Origin: Vandiemenella viatica | Taxonomy: Eukaryota; Arthropoda; Insecta; Orthoptera; Morabidae | Assembly: GCA_031002005.1 (NCBI GenBank) | Contig: CM061919.1 | Coordinates: 14,703,687-14,767,686 of the forward strand | DNA length: 64,000 nucleotides | Direction of reading: 5' to 3' | Shown: piece after piece, positions 46,009-57,999 of the stretch | Layout: every line of letters starts with the position of its first letter | Position numbering within the stretch: position 1 is the first letter of the stretch | Notes under the pieces: generated by a model | Told to the model about the DNA's origin: nothing | What the model saw: only the letters and a program-made list of their open reading frames with translations | Databases searched by the model: none | Program-made: the position numbers and the translations under genes

Positions 46009-49000
46009 GAGGGTGAGATTCTAATATAAGTTTTTTACGATGACTTGTAGATTATGTTAATTATTGTTCTATCTGCATTGCAATTTGAAAGATTAAGTTT
46101 TCAATTTTGTTTATTTAAAATTAATTATGCAGAGATAAATGAATCGTCAGTCTAGCTATAGATATTTTGTTGTATATCTTAATTGAAAATATGTTATTAA
46201 ATTAAAATTGTAATAACAGAACTTAAATATTTTCTTTCGATGTTTAATTACTATTATCCATTTTTAATTAAGATTAGTAAATTTTGATTTGTTTTAAAAA
46301 GTAACGACTGTGAAATTGTTAAATTCTTCGATGTTTGGTTAAAAAGCCAGGATTATGATTGGTTGTCCTTTTTATTTGTGTTTCCAGAACATGTGGCGCT
46401 CTACTTAATGTCACCACACGTCCCGCTTTGGGCGGGACCGTCTCGCTCTCAGGCTGCCTGTCCCCCTGTCCCAGCGATAGTAAAAATGTCCCACTGTCGC
46501 AAACAAAACGACAATTTAATATTAAGATCTAAAACAGGCGATGCGGCTTTTCCCGCGTGGCCGTTGAGATGACGCATTAACCATTGTCGAAGATGCAAGG
46601 ATATATTAGTAGCAGCCGAGGTATGGAAATATTCCACGGGTTTTTGCTTATTTCCAACTACGTCACAGATCAAAAAATCACTAGCTGGAACACTAAGAAT
46701 GTTGCTGCTGAAGATCGTTGGGCCAAATTATTTCAATACTTCCGTGTTAACATTCGAAACTGTTGAGTACGTTACGTGTCTGCCTGGAAGTATCGCTCTT
46801 GTTGAAAGAAAAATTTTTCTCTAATAAATAGAATATGAACAAGAGAAAAAACACTGTTAAGTGTTGAGGTACTCAAAGTCAATTTGGTTACCAAGAGTAA
46901 CATCAACCAATCATGTATTGAGGATCATTTCTATTTTGAAACTGGGTTGTTCCGCCAATAAATACGAAACAACTGCCTAGTTTGACGTTACATGACCAAC
47001 ACTAAGGATAAGTAACTCAGCTAACGTGTCATACATCATACTTATTATACATGGTCTTCGTTTTTAAATAAAAACTAGTAATATATATATATATATATAT
47101 ATTACAAAATTTCTGAGGCGTCCCGCTCTGACGAAAAAGATAAATGGTCTCACCTCTATCGGAACATGTAATGAGAGTTTAGTCTATCTAGTTCGATTTG
47201 GAACTTTTCAAAATTAACAAACCAGTTGATAGTGAGAGAATGTTTTATTTTTAGTCAGGTGTAGCCATAGGATTTCAAACAACATTTTCTGCCGTTTCGT
47301 AAATTTTCGCAAGAGATTCATTGTAATTTATACAATTAATAACTTTTTTAATATACTCGTTTGATATAAGCTGGCGAAATCTCTTCTCTGGGGTACCGGA
47401 ATTATAAAATGGGAATACTGGAGTCATTTGGTGACCAGAACCTGCAATCATATATCAGAAACCGCGATTTAACAAGAAGCTTCTCATCCTTGCGGTTGAG
47501 GTAACAAATAGAACGCAGCAGCAACAGCGAACTTTGTATAGGATTAAATAGATTATATTTTGTGTCCGTACGTGCGCAATATTTGTTTTTAATTCGCATC
47601 CGAGTATTCGGCACGCGAAGGATAAATTGTTGCACATTCAGAGAACTTGGCGTGCATTGAACTGACGAAATGTCAATAGAGGACCGGTGGCGAATAAGCA
47701 AAAAAAAAAAAAAAAAAAAAAAAAACTCGCAGCGTGTTGTCATATCTGGAATAATGCGATGGACAAATTAATTGAATCCGATTCACTATAGAAGAGGGAA
47801 TTTGTGTTTCTACTTTTTATTCCTTTATCAGCTCTTGGTAATTGTTAACTTATATAGCCCGTAGCCAAACCATTAAGTTTCCATTATTTATCTCATGTTG
47901 GAAACCCTGTTCTTAGTATTCTTCCTCCTAGAAGATTTGCTACTTAATAATTTCACTTTTAGAAATTAAATTTACAAAAATTGACCTGAAATGAATATTT
48001 TAATGAATTTTTAATTATTTTATTTATTAATGTAAATAAATTGTATCATTGGCCGTAGCCATAAGGATTTTCATTTCTTTGCCAATATTAAGAACAATAT
48101 TTCAGGTTCATATTGCAATCAAAGACATGCTTTAATGTTTTATATCATTTTTGTATAGTTTCAATTAAGATTTGCTGTTGATGGGTTGTCATTAAGTTTG
48201 TGGAACAAGTAGGGCTGTTGAATTTTCATTTTAAATTTTGTAAAAATTGTCGACGGTTCTGTGAAATATTGCAATTGAATGGGCTGACGGCTCTGCATAA
48301 TTCTAGAAGGTACCACCATAAATTTCCATCCTACCTTTACATGTGAAGTCAGTCTTGCAGGTTATTTTTAGAGAAAAATTGGTCATGCCACAGTGTTTGT
48401 TATATATGGCTTTAAAGTTTGATGCATTGCATCTTGTTTAAAAACTTATTTAGCTCTTTCGGAGATAAATTTCGTGGCAAATTTCAAAACAGGAGAAGTC
48501 TGAGAATCGTTACGTTTTATCACAAAAATAACTTCCACTGAAATAAGTAGATACAGGGTCTAATACCACAAACCATGAGTGTGTAACTTTGTGTAGAGCG
48601 TATTTAACCGACGGTTTTCAGACGCCTTTCTACCTGTCAGTTCGCACTTTTTTCTTTGGCCAAAGTCCGGGAGCGGTCGCCATACACAAACCATTCCCAC
48701 TCCAGAAAGATTTTCCGTTAAGAGACAGAGACTATTATTATTATCATTTTCATTACTACTACAAAAATCAAAGCCGTCTATAGTTAGTGATATCATTTTC
48801 AGAAAAAATACTGGAATTTAACTTGATTGCTGCTAGCAGAGCTGTAACCGTTACTTTTGGCATCACGACGTGACAGCATTATGACTGCTTCGTTATGGAA
48901 GTCACGTGTAATGAGAACCTCGGAAAGTAGAATACGAGCGGGATGATAACGACAGAGGCTGTCGCATAGTCCGTTCTCCATGTAACACTTCGTAAAGATC

Positions 49001-49073
49001 GATTCCGCAGCCGCAGTTGCCAACTGTCACAACGGTAATCGCAGCCTCGTAAGACTCTTTCCTTATGATTTTA
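46009..49073. other. Non-coding DNA with (AT)n and A25 runs
   Basis: AT-rich overall. GC-richer patches at about 46375-46620 and 48570-49060 carry short frames on both strands without family resemblance. An (AT)n run lies at about 47081-47102, and A25 at 47701-47725. Confidence 0.4.
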
Positions 49074-49280
49074 CACCTCGTCGACGTCAAGCTAATTAGA
49101 GGCGTTAAGAACTAAAGGCAAGGAACGGAAACAAATTCGATCTTGGTGTTTTGAAAGGACCATTGCAACAATCATCTGGAGTGATTTCTGGAAACCATTG
49201 AAAATCTAAATCTGGAAGACCGGACGTGAGTTCGAATTTGTGTCTTCCCGAATGTGCGGCAAGAGCGTTACCGTTCATGC
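49074..49280 (-). mobile_element. tRNA-derived SINE, family 1 (tail type B), diverged
   Basis: On the minus strand: gcatgaacggtaacgctctt, cattcgggaagacacaaatt, ccagatttagattttcaatg, and a tail ending cctctaattagcttgacgtc. B box degraded. Confidence 0.8.
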
Positions 49281-51954
49281 GGCGTTGTGTGTTCCTCCAC
49301 AAAAGCTATAATTATTCACCTAGTGCGATCCTAATCTCCATGGCCACAATAGTCAATCATTACTGTGCAGTTATCCTTGGATTCAAATTAATAAATTAAA
49401 CGTGTCATTTTATGAAATAATCAGTTACGATTTTCTATCCCTCATAATTTTTTATTTTACTTTATTAAAAAAAAATAGATTTGTATAGGCGATAGAGGTT
49501 AATCTTAACTCTCTCTTTCAGAAGCAAGTATGCAAGAAGTAAAGGTAATATTATACTACATGTCAAAGTCTGTTTGTTTCGCATATATTATTGTGATATT
49601 GTGGATTTGGGCAATATCTTTGTACAGAACAAAGATGAAAGTTTGTCACAGAAGCCGCGGCACGGCAATAGCTTAGCTAACGTCGTGCGCTATTCACCGC
49701 AAATCGAAAGAAGAAACGGAGAGACGACTGTCAGTTAGAAGTGGCCACATCATACAGGCTCCTTTAATAGGATTGCCAAGCGAGGGAAATGTTTCAAACA
49801 ATATATTTAGCGCCATCGTCACTATCAGCCCAGTATGTTAATACCCACTGCTTTTTGATCATGACTATCTTTGCGGCAATCTTTGCAGTGACGATCGTAC
49901 CTAAGAGATTACCCAGAGCGCTACGATGTCTCTTTCCCCATTGGCCCGCTTGGTATCCACTGGCAGGAATGCCAAGTTTGTGCATTGACTGAAATAATAA
50001 AAATTTAATGGCCAGTGGACGCCCCTGTTCGCAGTTAAACAGCTTAACGACTGAAGCACGGTAAGGCTGTATTCATTTTTAACCTACTGTTACCAATTAA
50101 CTCTATCAAACTTCTTTAAACAAGGAGTTTGCACTAACAGGGCTTTCCAGTGTACATAAGATTACGTTTGACAGCAGCGGAGGCGACAATAATTGTCAGA
50201 ATGCAGTGACGTCCTCGGATTTATCCAGTACCGCAACAGGTGGCCAAACGGAACTGGCTGTTGGGACCTGCCCCCTACAGATAGAGGTTCTGCTTCTTAA
50301 ACGCATACACATAAAGCTCCGTAAATGACGGAACTGTATTATGAAAACATTTCTATCCGGTCCACCTCCTCTTTTTATCGTACCGCGTAATATCTTTAGA
50401 ACATTGACTACCTTGTGGAACAAACACATTTAACGAAACTGCGAATAGTGCTGTAGAATACGTTTTATTCAGATTAGTAACATAGTTACTGGGACCAAAA
50501 CCATATATTTTTTGAATCTTTGCCTGTTCGAACGCGCTACATTCAAAACTAATGAATGGTCTTCATGCAAGTGCTGTGAAGTCGGCGAGCTGAGATATAT
50601 TTTTTTAAAAATTGATTCATAGCAGAATTTACCCTTTTAAAGTTTTTGCAGTCGAAATATTTACTACAATTGAATTTTACGAATTCCAATTCATTATTAT
50701 CTAAATCAAATGTTTTATTCATTGGTAAAATCCAGATGGAATGATTTAATATTATGCTAAACTCGCCACGGATAAAATACATACTGCTACTCGTAGAAAC
50801 TGGATAATTCAAGAAGTTTCGAAACTATTGTGACTTAATAAATAAGCTCATTTGTGATGAAAAAAGACTGTAACCATCCAAGAAAGACAGTGGCATCAAT
50901 ACAGAGTGCCCTTGACCATTATCACTTCACCGGTATAGCAATAAGATCACTGTGTGGGGATTTTATAAGGCCATTCAGCCTTAGATCCTTCCCCTTCAAG
51001 TTTAGTAAACAGTGCTGCCAAAATAAGTATAGACAGTAAATTAAGGTTGAAGACATGTTTGAGAGGTATCGACGTAATAGGATCAGACCACGTTCGTTCC
51101 AGCATTAAGGATTATACTTCGTGAGGTATGCACGTCTTCAGATTACTTATATTCTATTCCCAAACAATTTTTTTTTTTTCATTTTATCTCCGATGTTGCT
51201 TAATCACATTGCATGTGTCAAATTTTTGTAAATTAATTATGATAATTTATTACAAGTCGAAGGAAAAAACACGGAGAATTTCTGTGGTCTGCGTGGATGA
51301 TGTCACATAAGCCACATGTGCCTGGTAGCTAGGAGAGTTGATTACTTCACCACCTCCTAAAAACATGGCGCGGCATGGAGAGCAGTGGAGGACGAGTCCA
51401 TTGCCTAGAAAATAATAAAATTATAGAAAAGAGTAACTACAATGTTCTCTATTGATGATAGAGATGCAAAAACCGTCAAATTTGGAATTTGTATATGTAT
51501 CTATGAATTTTAAACTACTCATAGTGATAGCTTATGTCATCGGGTAAGAGATATCGGATTCCTCTTACCATGTTACTAACATCGTTCCCTACGATTCATT
51601 GATCAAAAACTTTTCTATATTTTATCTTCTCTCAAAAGCTAATTAACGAATTTCAACATAATTTTGTACAGTGATAGCTTATGTCATCATTTAATATTTA
51701 GAATACGTTTTATCGTGAATAGTAGTCCTATCTTTTTTCTCCCAAGATATTGAGCTTAAACAGTACATCTGGGATTCATTGTAAGTGTGAAGAAAAAAGC
51801 AATCATTTCAACAAAAGTGTAAGTTGTGATTGCTTATATTCCATTAGTGATTGCTTTTATTATATTAGCTTACATCGATAATATTTATTTATTTTCAAAT
51901 AGCCTATGGCTAATATATATAAACAATTACAATTCATGCATCATATTAAACAGA
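49281..51954. other. Non-coding DNA
   Basis: Short frames at 49789-49992 and 50549-50812 are not recognisable. Mostly AT-rich, with T runs near 51170. Confidence 0.45.
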
Positions 51955-53325
51955 AAACAGAAAAAAAAAACAAATATAAACAAAGTGTTAATTTCAATGA
52001 ACTCCTTCACGAGAAAATATTACAATCGCTTTCCTCTAATCATTTACCAAGCTTTTCTCTAAAACTTGCAACAGTTCTGGTCCTTTTTATTTCATCAGGT
52101 AATTTGTTAAATATTTTTAAACCTTTGTGCAACACAATTTTCTGTGCTTTACTACTTTTATTATAAGTCGAATGGAAATGATTTGCCTGCCTTGTCTTAT
52201 AATTATGTACATCATTATTCTTTTGTACTAATCTAGTCATATATCTAGGTAATAATCTATTTTACAACCTATATACAAAAGTCAGTAAATCTCTAATTAT
52301 TTCCTTTTCAATATGTAAATATCCTAAGTGCTTAAGCATATTACTGACATTTTCAGTTCGTCTTTTATTTAGAACAGCCCTCATTCCCTTATTAAAATTA
52401 TTTTGCAATTTTATAATTTCTCTTTTGCTTGCCATGATAAATACTGTGGAGGAGTATCTTATGTGAGGCAGTACAATTGCTTTAAACAATAGCTGTTTAC
52501 CTGGTTTAGATAACGCTTTTCTTAATTTGTATATTAAATTTACCTTTTTTGCTACTTTTTTATTTATATAATCTACATGATCTATAAACTTAAGCTTATT
52601 ATCAATGACTACACCCAGATATTTATAATTTTGAACCCACTTAATTTTAGTTCCATTAATCACAACAGAATGCAGTGCCTCTGCCTGTTCCCTAAAAAAA
52701 TTTTCCCCATCACCATACATGTTGTTTCTGCCACATTCAGAGTTAACAAGTATTTATTTAGCCATTCATTAACTAATTTTAACTCTTTATTAATTAATTA
52801 CCTGTATCATTTTTTCTAGATTATTGCCACAATAATAAACATGTGAATTTTACAATTCTTTAGTATTTCTGCCAGATCATTTATATACAATATAAATAAT
52901 AAGGAACCAAGTTTACTACCTTGGGGAACTTCATGTTTCACTTCTCTTTTTTCTGATAGAACCTTATTGAATCTGACCCTCTGATACCTCTTTGTTGAAT
53001 AATTTTCTAACCATGCATAAACCTCCCCAGTGATGTTATATATATTTTTTAATTTTTTTTAACAGCAGTTCCCTGTTAACAGTTTCAAATGCTCACCTAA
53101 AGTCTAAAAATACTGCTATTTCTCCCTCTCTCTTGTCAATTGCCTCTAACCAATTTTGTACAACCAACTGAATTGCTGTCTCTGTGCTATGCTGTTCTCT
53201 AAATCCTGATTGGTATTCAGTTATGAGGTCATTTTACTTTGTAAAACTTAGTAAAGTGTCATAAGCTATTGTTTCAATAAGTTTTTCTATCAATGGAAAA
53301 TTATTTAAGAAATAAATATTCGTCA
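51955..53325 (-). mobile_element. 5'-truncated non-LTR retrotransposon (CR1/jockey-like), catalytic motif deleted
   Basis: Reading the minus strand from about 53325: ITEYQSGFREQHSTETAIQ, AVFLDFR (motif A region), then VPQGSKLGSLLFILYINDL (motif B, about 52875-52930). The FADD segment is missing: HMF at about 52840 is followed directly by sequence encoding NNLEKM, so roughly 20-30 nt holding the catalytic aspartates are gone. The distal 152-codon frame (KWVQNYKYLGVVIDNKLKF, LVLPHIRYSS-type block) and a further frame to 52040 (HNYKTRQANHFHS, FNKLPDEIKR) form the C-terminus. The layout matches CR1/L2/jockey-type LINEs. Confidence 0.85.
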
Positions 53326-53606
53326 TAAAAGTATGTTGAATATTAAGTGGATAAATAAACTACGAAATGAACGTGTTTTGGAAATTATGGCTGAGAAAAG
53401 AAGCTTGTGGAAGAGTCTTACAGACAGTTAGTGGAGGGAACACTCAAAGTAAAGAACTGTGGAGGTCGAAAAATATTAGAATATATGGAACAGATAATTG
53501 AAGCTGTAGGATGTTCGTTGTATGCTGCGATGAAGAGGTTTGCGCAAGAAAGGAAGGGATGGAGGACTGCATCAAACCAGTCAAGAGACTGGCGACAGGG
53601 AAAAAG
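53326..53606 (+). mobile_element. RTE-type LINE 3' fragment
   Basis: Matches the last 280 bases of the RTE element: SMLNIKW, RNERVLEIMAEKRSLWKSL, LVEGTLKVKNCGGRK, the hairpin-like tail catcaaaccagtcaagagac and tggcgacagggaaaaag. It abuts the preceding LINE directly. Moderately diverged, with a 40-50 nt deletion before QLVEGT. Confidence 0.85.
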
Positions 53607-53608
53607 TT

Positions 53609-53905
53609 AAATGTCGCTGGGTTTCTACGGTTACTGTCGCTTCACGGAGGTAGAGGCTCCGCATTCCCATTACAACCGTTGGTACTAGAATGCATGTGAC
53701 GGGGTCAGCGCCACGCTCCGGCCGTTCTTTACCTTTCCGCGGAGTTTCCTCCACGGTACTCATTGGATAGCAGGCTGAGTGGAACTGGGGAACCGTTCCA
53801 GACGTTCAGCTTCGAGGAAAAATCCTCGGCTTCGTCGGGGATCAAACCCCGGTCGTCCGGACCACAGTCAGAGGCGCTACCGCCTGAGCTACGCGGTCGC
53901 TGAAA
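53609..53905 (-). mobile_element. tRNA-derived SINE, family 3
   Basis: On the minus strand the head reads gcgaccgcgtagctcaggcg with a canonical A box (tagctcaggcgg, + strand 53880-53891) and B box (ggtttgatccc, + strand 53838-53848). A body follows (ttttcctcgaagctgaacg, tccactcagcctgctatcca, agtaccgtggaggaaactcc). No intact tRNA acceptor stem is visible, so it is a retroposon and not a gene. A fragment is present at about 56085-56215. Confidence 0.85.
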
Positions 53906-53993
53906 AATATAAGTATTCGTAATATAATATAAAATTATACTGTTATCTGGCACAATTCATCACACAGTTGAAATTTTTACACCTATGTCAGCA

Positions 53994-54225
53994 GTGCTTG
54001 TATACCGAGTTAAAATGTCGGCAAATTTGGCCTCCTATCCAACATACGGGAGGATGGGCGTTAAATCCTGTTCGGTCATCCCAACCGCGGTTTTACGTGG
54101 TTTCCCGAAGTCTACCTGGCGAATGCCACAGCCGACTCCCTTCCCCATTCACTCCCCGTAAGTCAGTTAGGCTGGGAATAGTCCTGGAGATCCTTCAGCT
54201 TTGAGGAAAAAAATTTGTAAAAAAA
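53994..54225 (+). mobile_element. SINE-like element, family 4, first of two tandem copies
   Basis: Starts gtgcttgtataccgagttaa, with a weak B-box-like gcgttaaatcctg. A core follows (cgcggttttacgtggtttcc, cctggcgaatgcc, cccttccccattcactcccc). Its tail includes tccttcagctttgaggaaaa. The middle resembles the core of family 1 in order and wording. Confidence 0.65.
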
Positions 54226-54480
54226 GTGCTGGTATAAACCGAGTTAAGTGGAAAGCGATACATCTCTTTAGCTTGGCGTTCGAGCGGATGGGGTGGCAAA
54301 TCACTGTTGTGCTATCGTCACTGCGGTTTTCCGTGGTTTTCCACAGCCCCTCCAGGTGGTTCATTTCAAAGACCACGGCCGAATTCCTTCCCATTTTCTC
54401 CCGTTTATGTTAGTTATGCTGAAAAATGTGCCCAAGACCCTCCAGCAGCCCGTCTCCCAGGCTTCACCTGGGAGGAATGA
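54226..54480 (+). mobile_element. SINE-like element, family 4, second tandem copy
   Basis: Starts gtgctggtataaaccgagtt, 232 bases after the first. It continues with gcgttcgagcggatggggtg and has a core closer to family 1 (tgcggttttccgtggttttc, cctccaggtgg, gaccacggccgaattccttc). It ends near cttcacctgggaggaatg. Confidence 0.65.
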
Positions 54481-56084
54481 TATTTATTAAAAAGTTATTA
54501 CATCGTTCTTATACATTGTTATTGGTAATAAATTAATGACTAAAAATGGTAACACATGTAACTATGAAAATTTGTTTTAGTATCAAACACCATTTTTGCT
54601 GACATCTATCACTGATTTTGATTCATCTTAATTTTGGTGCCAAATTTTAGTAAATTAGTAATTTAGAAGGCGAAAAGAAAGTTGTTTCTCTGGGACACGT
54701 AGGTGAAGTCATAACCTCTGCTAGTAATAAATAAAATAAAGGTAATGGATGCCATTGATTTTAAAAGTTGTTTGTAATATCATTTCCTTTGCCCATAGGG
54801 GCAGAAAAATGTCACCTTCACGTGTAAAATATATTTCATTCCAGAACAACATTCATAGAACTAATATTTTTATGATTACTAATATTGAATTGCTAGTAAA
54901 CCAAAGTAATGAATGAATATTTTTATATTATGTGTAACCGGCGTCGTGATAGTAACTAAAGAGGAGGTCAACATCAATACTGTTAAAACAAGGTTCAGGG
55001 TCTTCATTCGCCACCTTCTACCTACCACCGCCTACCACTAGATGGTGTACGGATCTGGACGGTCGAAGATCCGTGGTTGAATCGATTTCGAGTCTACGTG
55101 ATAATATCGACGAGAGCAAAACCATATTGTAAAATTCAGTATTTTGGTTAGCTCATAAGAACAAAACTATACAACACCTACGTTGTTTACTCTCTGTGAA
55201 AGAATTTTCTTCTTGGAATTTGGTAACTAAGAATGACTGATAAAATAGTATATATGGTGTATGGAAGGGGAAGGTGACAAAATTATCCACAATTACTAAA
55301 ATGATATATGGTTTTTCTTTCTGTTGAAACTTTTGACAAATGTACTAATTACACTTTTTACAAAATTTCACTCATATATAGTAACTGACATGGGATAGCA
55401 TGCACTCAAAAACTGCTGTGAAAAATTATCATACTAACAGGTTTTTAAGTAATTGACTGCTTATGAGTTGTTGGTAATATAATTGATATTGCTAATAGGT
55501 GTGTGTACTGTTCCACATAAATAGCAACTAACATAATATAATATGTAGTCACAAATTACAGTGAAACTTATCATGGTAACTGGTTGGTAAGAAAATAACT
55601 GGTTATTAGATGCTGGTAACAAGTGTATACACTGTTCCACATAATAAGTATTAATTAACTCGGGATTGTATTTGTAGATTACAGGAGATATTGGTTATAC
55701 TAATGGGTTGTTGCTATCTTGTTGTCAATATATAATAATATTACCAATTATATAGTAATATTGACATTACTAATAAGTGTATGTACTGTTCCACATCCCC
55801 GAGATTATTCTCACATGGGATCTATCTATCTATCTAAAGAAAAATCGATGGTCTTGGCTCTAGACCGGAATCCTGGTTAGATGACAAAGAATGAATTCGA
55901 AGACAGGTTAAGAAATGAGGTAGGATAATTAATGAGAGATTTTCTATCGCCTTAGACTAGATTGTTTCTTTCAATCATCGAAAAAAGTTATGGTGCAGAA
56001 AAAATTTGTTTGTTGTTGCCATAATACTGGCCTTATTGTTGCCAATGCTACAAGGAAAGAGGTAAAGTTCCATATTCACCTTGG
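54481..56084. other. AT-rich non-coding DNA
   Basis: No gene. A phrase built on gtactgttccacat recurs at about 55507, 55631 and 55786 with ggtaa-rich text between, hinting at a weak tandem repeat of 125-155 bp. Confidence 0.4.
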
Positions 56085-56220
56085 GAGCCTAGGCTGTGAC
56101 ACGTTATGGTCGACCTTACTGCTGGCGAGTTTCTTCCTCGGTACTTATTTGACAGCAGGTGAAGTGTGTATAGGCAACTCTTCGGGTTAGAAGAAAAATT
56201 CTTTCCTTGAAACCAGCCAA
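56085..56220 (-). mobile_element. SINE family 3 fragment
   Basis: Same order and orientation as in the copy at 53.6 kb: gtcgacc..., gcgagtttcttcctcggtac, ttatttgacagcaggtgaag, then ttcgggttagaagaaaaatt. Head missing. Confidence 0.65.
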
Positions 56221-56819
56221 ACAGTGTATGGATCATCGAATGTGCACGGCAGTTTGTAATTATCAAATTGTGATAGTAACCATCATTCATTGATATCAAA
56301 GTAATAAAAACCCTCACTTGCCCCGAAATCATTACAAATAGACCATTCAGCTTTTCCGTTCTCTCTGATCGACTTTTTACCACCATAACACAAACCGGAT
56401 TTTATACAGCTTGCGCGGAAGCACAAAAGAAAATGTTTCGGTCTGTAGCACAAATAACAAGAATACTCATTACAAAACCTGGGACCAGCAACGACTCGTT
56501 CATGTCTGACACCTGTAACAGACAGCAGCTGTTGTGATGGCCTCGTAGTAACGCAGACAAGCGTCAGCTGCTGCTGTTTACTGTCGTAGTGCTCAAAGCA
56601 AGGCCAGGGAGAATATAGGGTAGGATACTGCATGCCGAAACTCGGCAGAAAATCCGCCACCTTCTGCATGGCCCTACTGCAGATTAAGCAGTTTTTTTTT
56701 TATAATAGGGGAGTGTTCATTAATTTTCGTCTAGGGGGTACATGGCCCACAAAAATTCAACTAAAGATGAAAGATTGATACGGTTGATATTTGGCTACAG
56801 GTCTAAGAAATAAGTAACT
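56221..56819. other. Non-coding spacer
   Basis: A 128-codon minus frame (56283-56669) covers most of it. It has no recognisable domain, signal or context, so I do not call a gene. Confidence 0.35.
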
Positions 56820-57050
56820 AGGTACTCACGAATTCTGTCGTACTACATGTAATTTCCTTTGCAATCATGTTTTCCATAAGGAAAAATAGGCCGATTACTG
56901 TATCGTACAAAACACCATCCAAACTTTGACTCTGGGGCTACCATGAATACGTTCCCGCGGGTTTTCTGCCTAACGATATGTCGGTTAACATGTCCAGACA
57001 CAAAGAAAGTGGCTTCATCAGAGAACATCAACCTCTGCAGCGACCCACTG
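56820..57050 (-). pseudogene. Tc1/mariner-superfamily transposase fragment
   Basis: The minus frame starts MMFSDEATFFVSGHVNRHIV, the block around the first catalytic Asp (FSDEATFxxSGxVNRHxxR) of a transposase type common in insect genomes. The next part (NVFMVAPESKFGWCFVRY, RPIFPYGKHDCKGNYM) corresponds to the V-VWC...GPFFF region with the usual spacing. Only about 60 residues survive; neither the second nor third catalytic residue is present. Confidence 0.7.
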
Positions 57051-57671
57051 CATCTCCAATTTTAACCAACAAGGAATCAGCAAATTCAACAGCTGTAGGA
57101 AGTTCATTTACCTGCAAAGCTGGCTAACTTACAATTAAGTGTATCAAATGTTAAGAAAACTTTAAGAGATTTAGAACATGTTCCATAAAAAGGGAATCAT
57201 GCAGTATATGAGATATGTCTCATTGTTTAGCGGTAGCAGAAGTTTCTGAACATCCTGTGTATTAAGTTCGAATGTTAAAAAAAAAGAAGTTTTTTTGTGA
57301 TTATCTAAAGATCACATATCTACAGAAATATAAATATAAAAAAAAACTGACTACAATTTATTTCGTAACCACTGTAGAATTAATTCTGAGAAAGCAAGAA
57401 TTGTCACTTAAATTGAAAGTGATCATGCTTTTAATGGTACTGTATTAATTTTGTTTGGTTTTTGAAGTATTTGGTACACAGTTCAATTTTAGTAATGAAA
57501 ATGACATAATTTAGACTGTATACAGAACGAAAACAGCTATCGTCAAAAAGTTGAAGCATATAATTACAAAATTAGCGGTATGGGATGTTGCTTTAGTAGA
57601 GGAACTGCACAGGACATAAATTCCATCGCGATCACTATCCTAATAATCATAATAAGGATAATAATGAAGTA
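57051..57671. other. AT-rich non-coding DNA
   Basis: Nothing recognised. Confidence 0.45.
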
Positions 57672-57745
57672 ACTATGGACCCTCGCGTTAAAGCGCTACT
57701 ACATTGGATCGGGGGGTTCGAATCCTGTTCCGCGCCTACCAGCCA
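57672..57745 (+). repeat. Isolated tRNA-like head with B box
   Basis: tggaccctcgcgttaaagcg is followed 20 bases later by a perfect B box ggttcgaatcc (57715-57725) and tgttccgcgcc. No matching acceptor stem or clear anticodon arm is visible, so it looks like a SINE head or tRNA relic rather than a gene. Confidence 0.45.
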
Positions 57746-57767
57746 TCTTTATTCCATTTTTTTCACT

Positions 57768-57999
57768 TATGGCTTTACGCTTCGTCGCCGTCGTCGAGGT
57801 CATTAGAGGCGAGATGGGACTGGGAACTAGGAACGGGATGGAATTCGGCCATGGCCTTTTGAAGTAAGTATCCCGCATTCGCCTGGAGTGATTTGGGAAA
57901 CCATGGAAAACCCAAATCTGGATGCCCGGACGGGGATTCGAACCGCCGTTCTCCCGAATGCGAGGCCAGAACGTTACCGCTCACCAACCACGCTCGGTT
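57768..57999 (-). mobile_element. tRNA-derived SINE, family 1 (tail type B)
   Basis: Well-preserved minus copy: head ccgagcgtggttggtgagcg, B box on + strand 57934-57944, core ccagatttgggttttccatg, and tail cctctaatgacctcgacgac then ggcgacgaagcgtaaagcc. The tail replaces the type A ending seen in the copies at 44 and 58.7 kb. Confidence 0.92.

Noticed and set aside
53838..53905. Functional tRNA gene
   Set aside because: A and B boxes are good, but no paired acceptor stem is visible and a SINE body follows directly.
56283..56669. 128-codon minus frame as a gene
   Set aside because: No domain, no codon bias and a Cys-rich random look; adjacent to repeat fragments.
57672..57745. Functional tRNA gene at the perfect B box
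   Set aside because: No acceptor stem pairing and no clear anticodon loop; more likely a SINE head.
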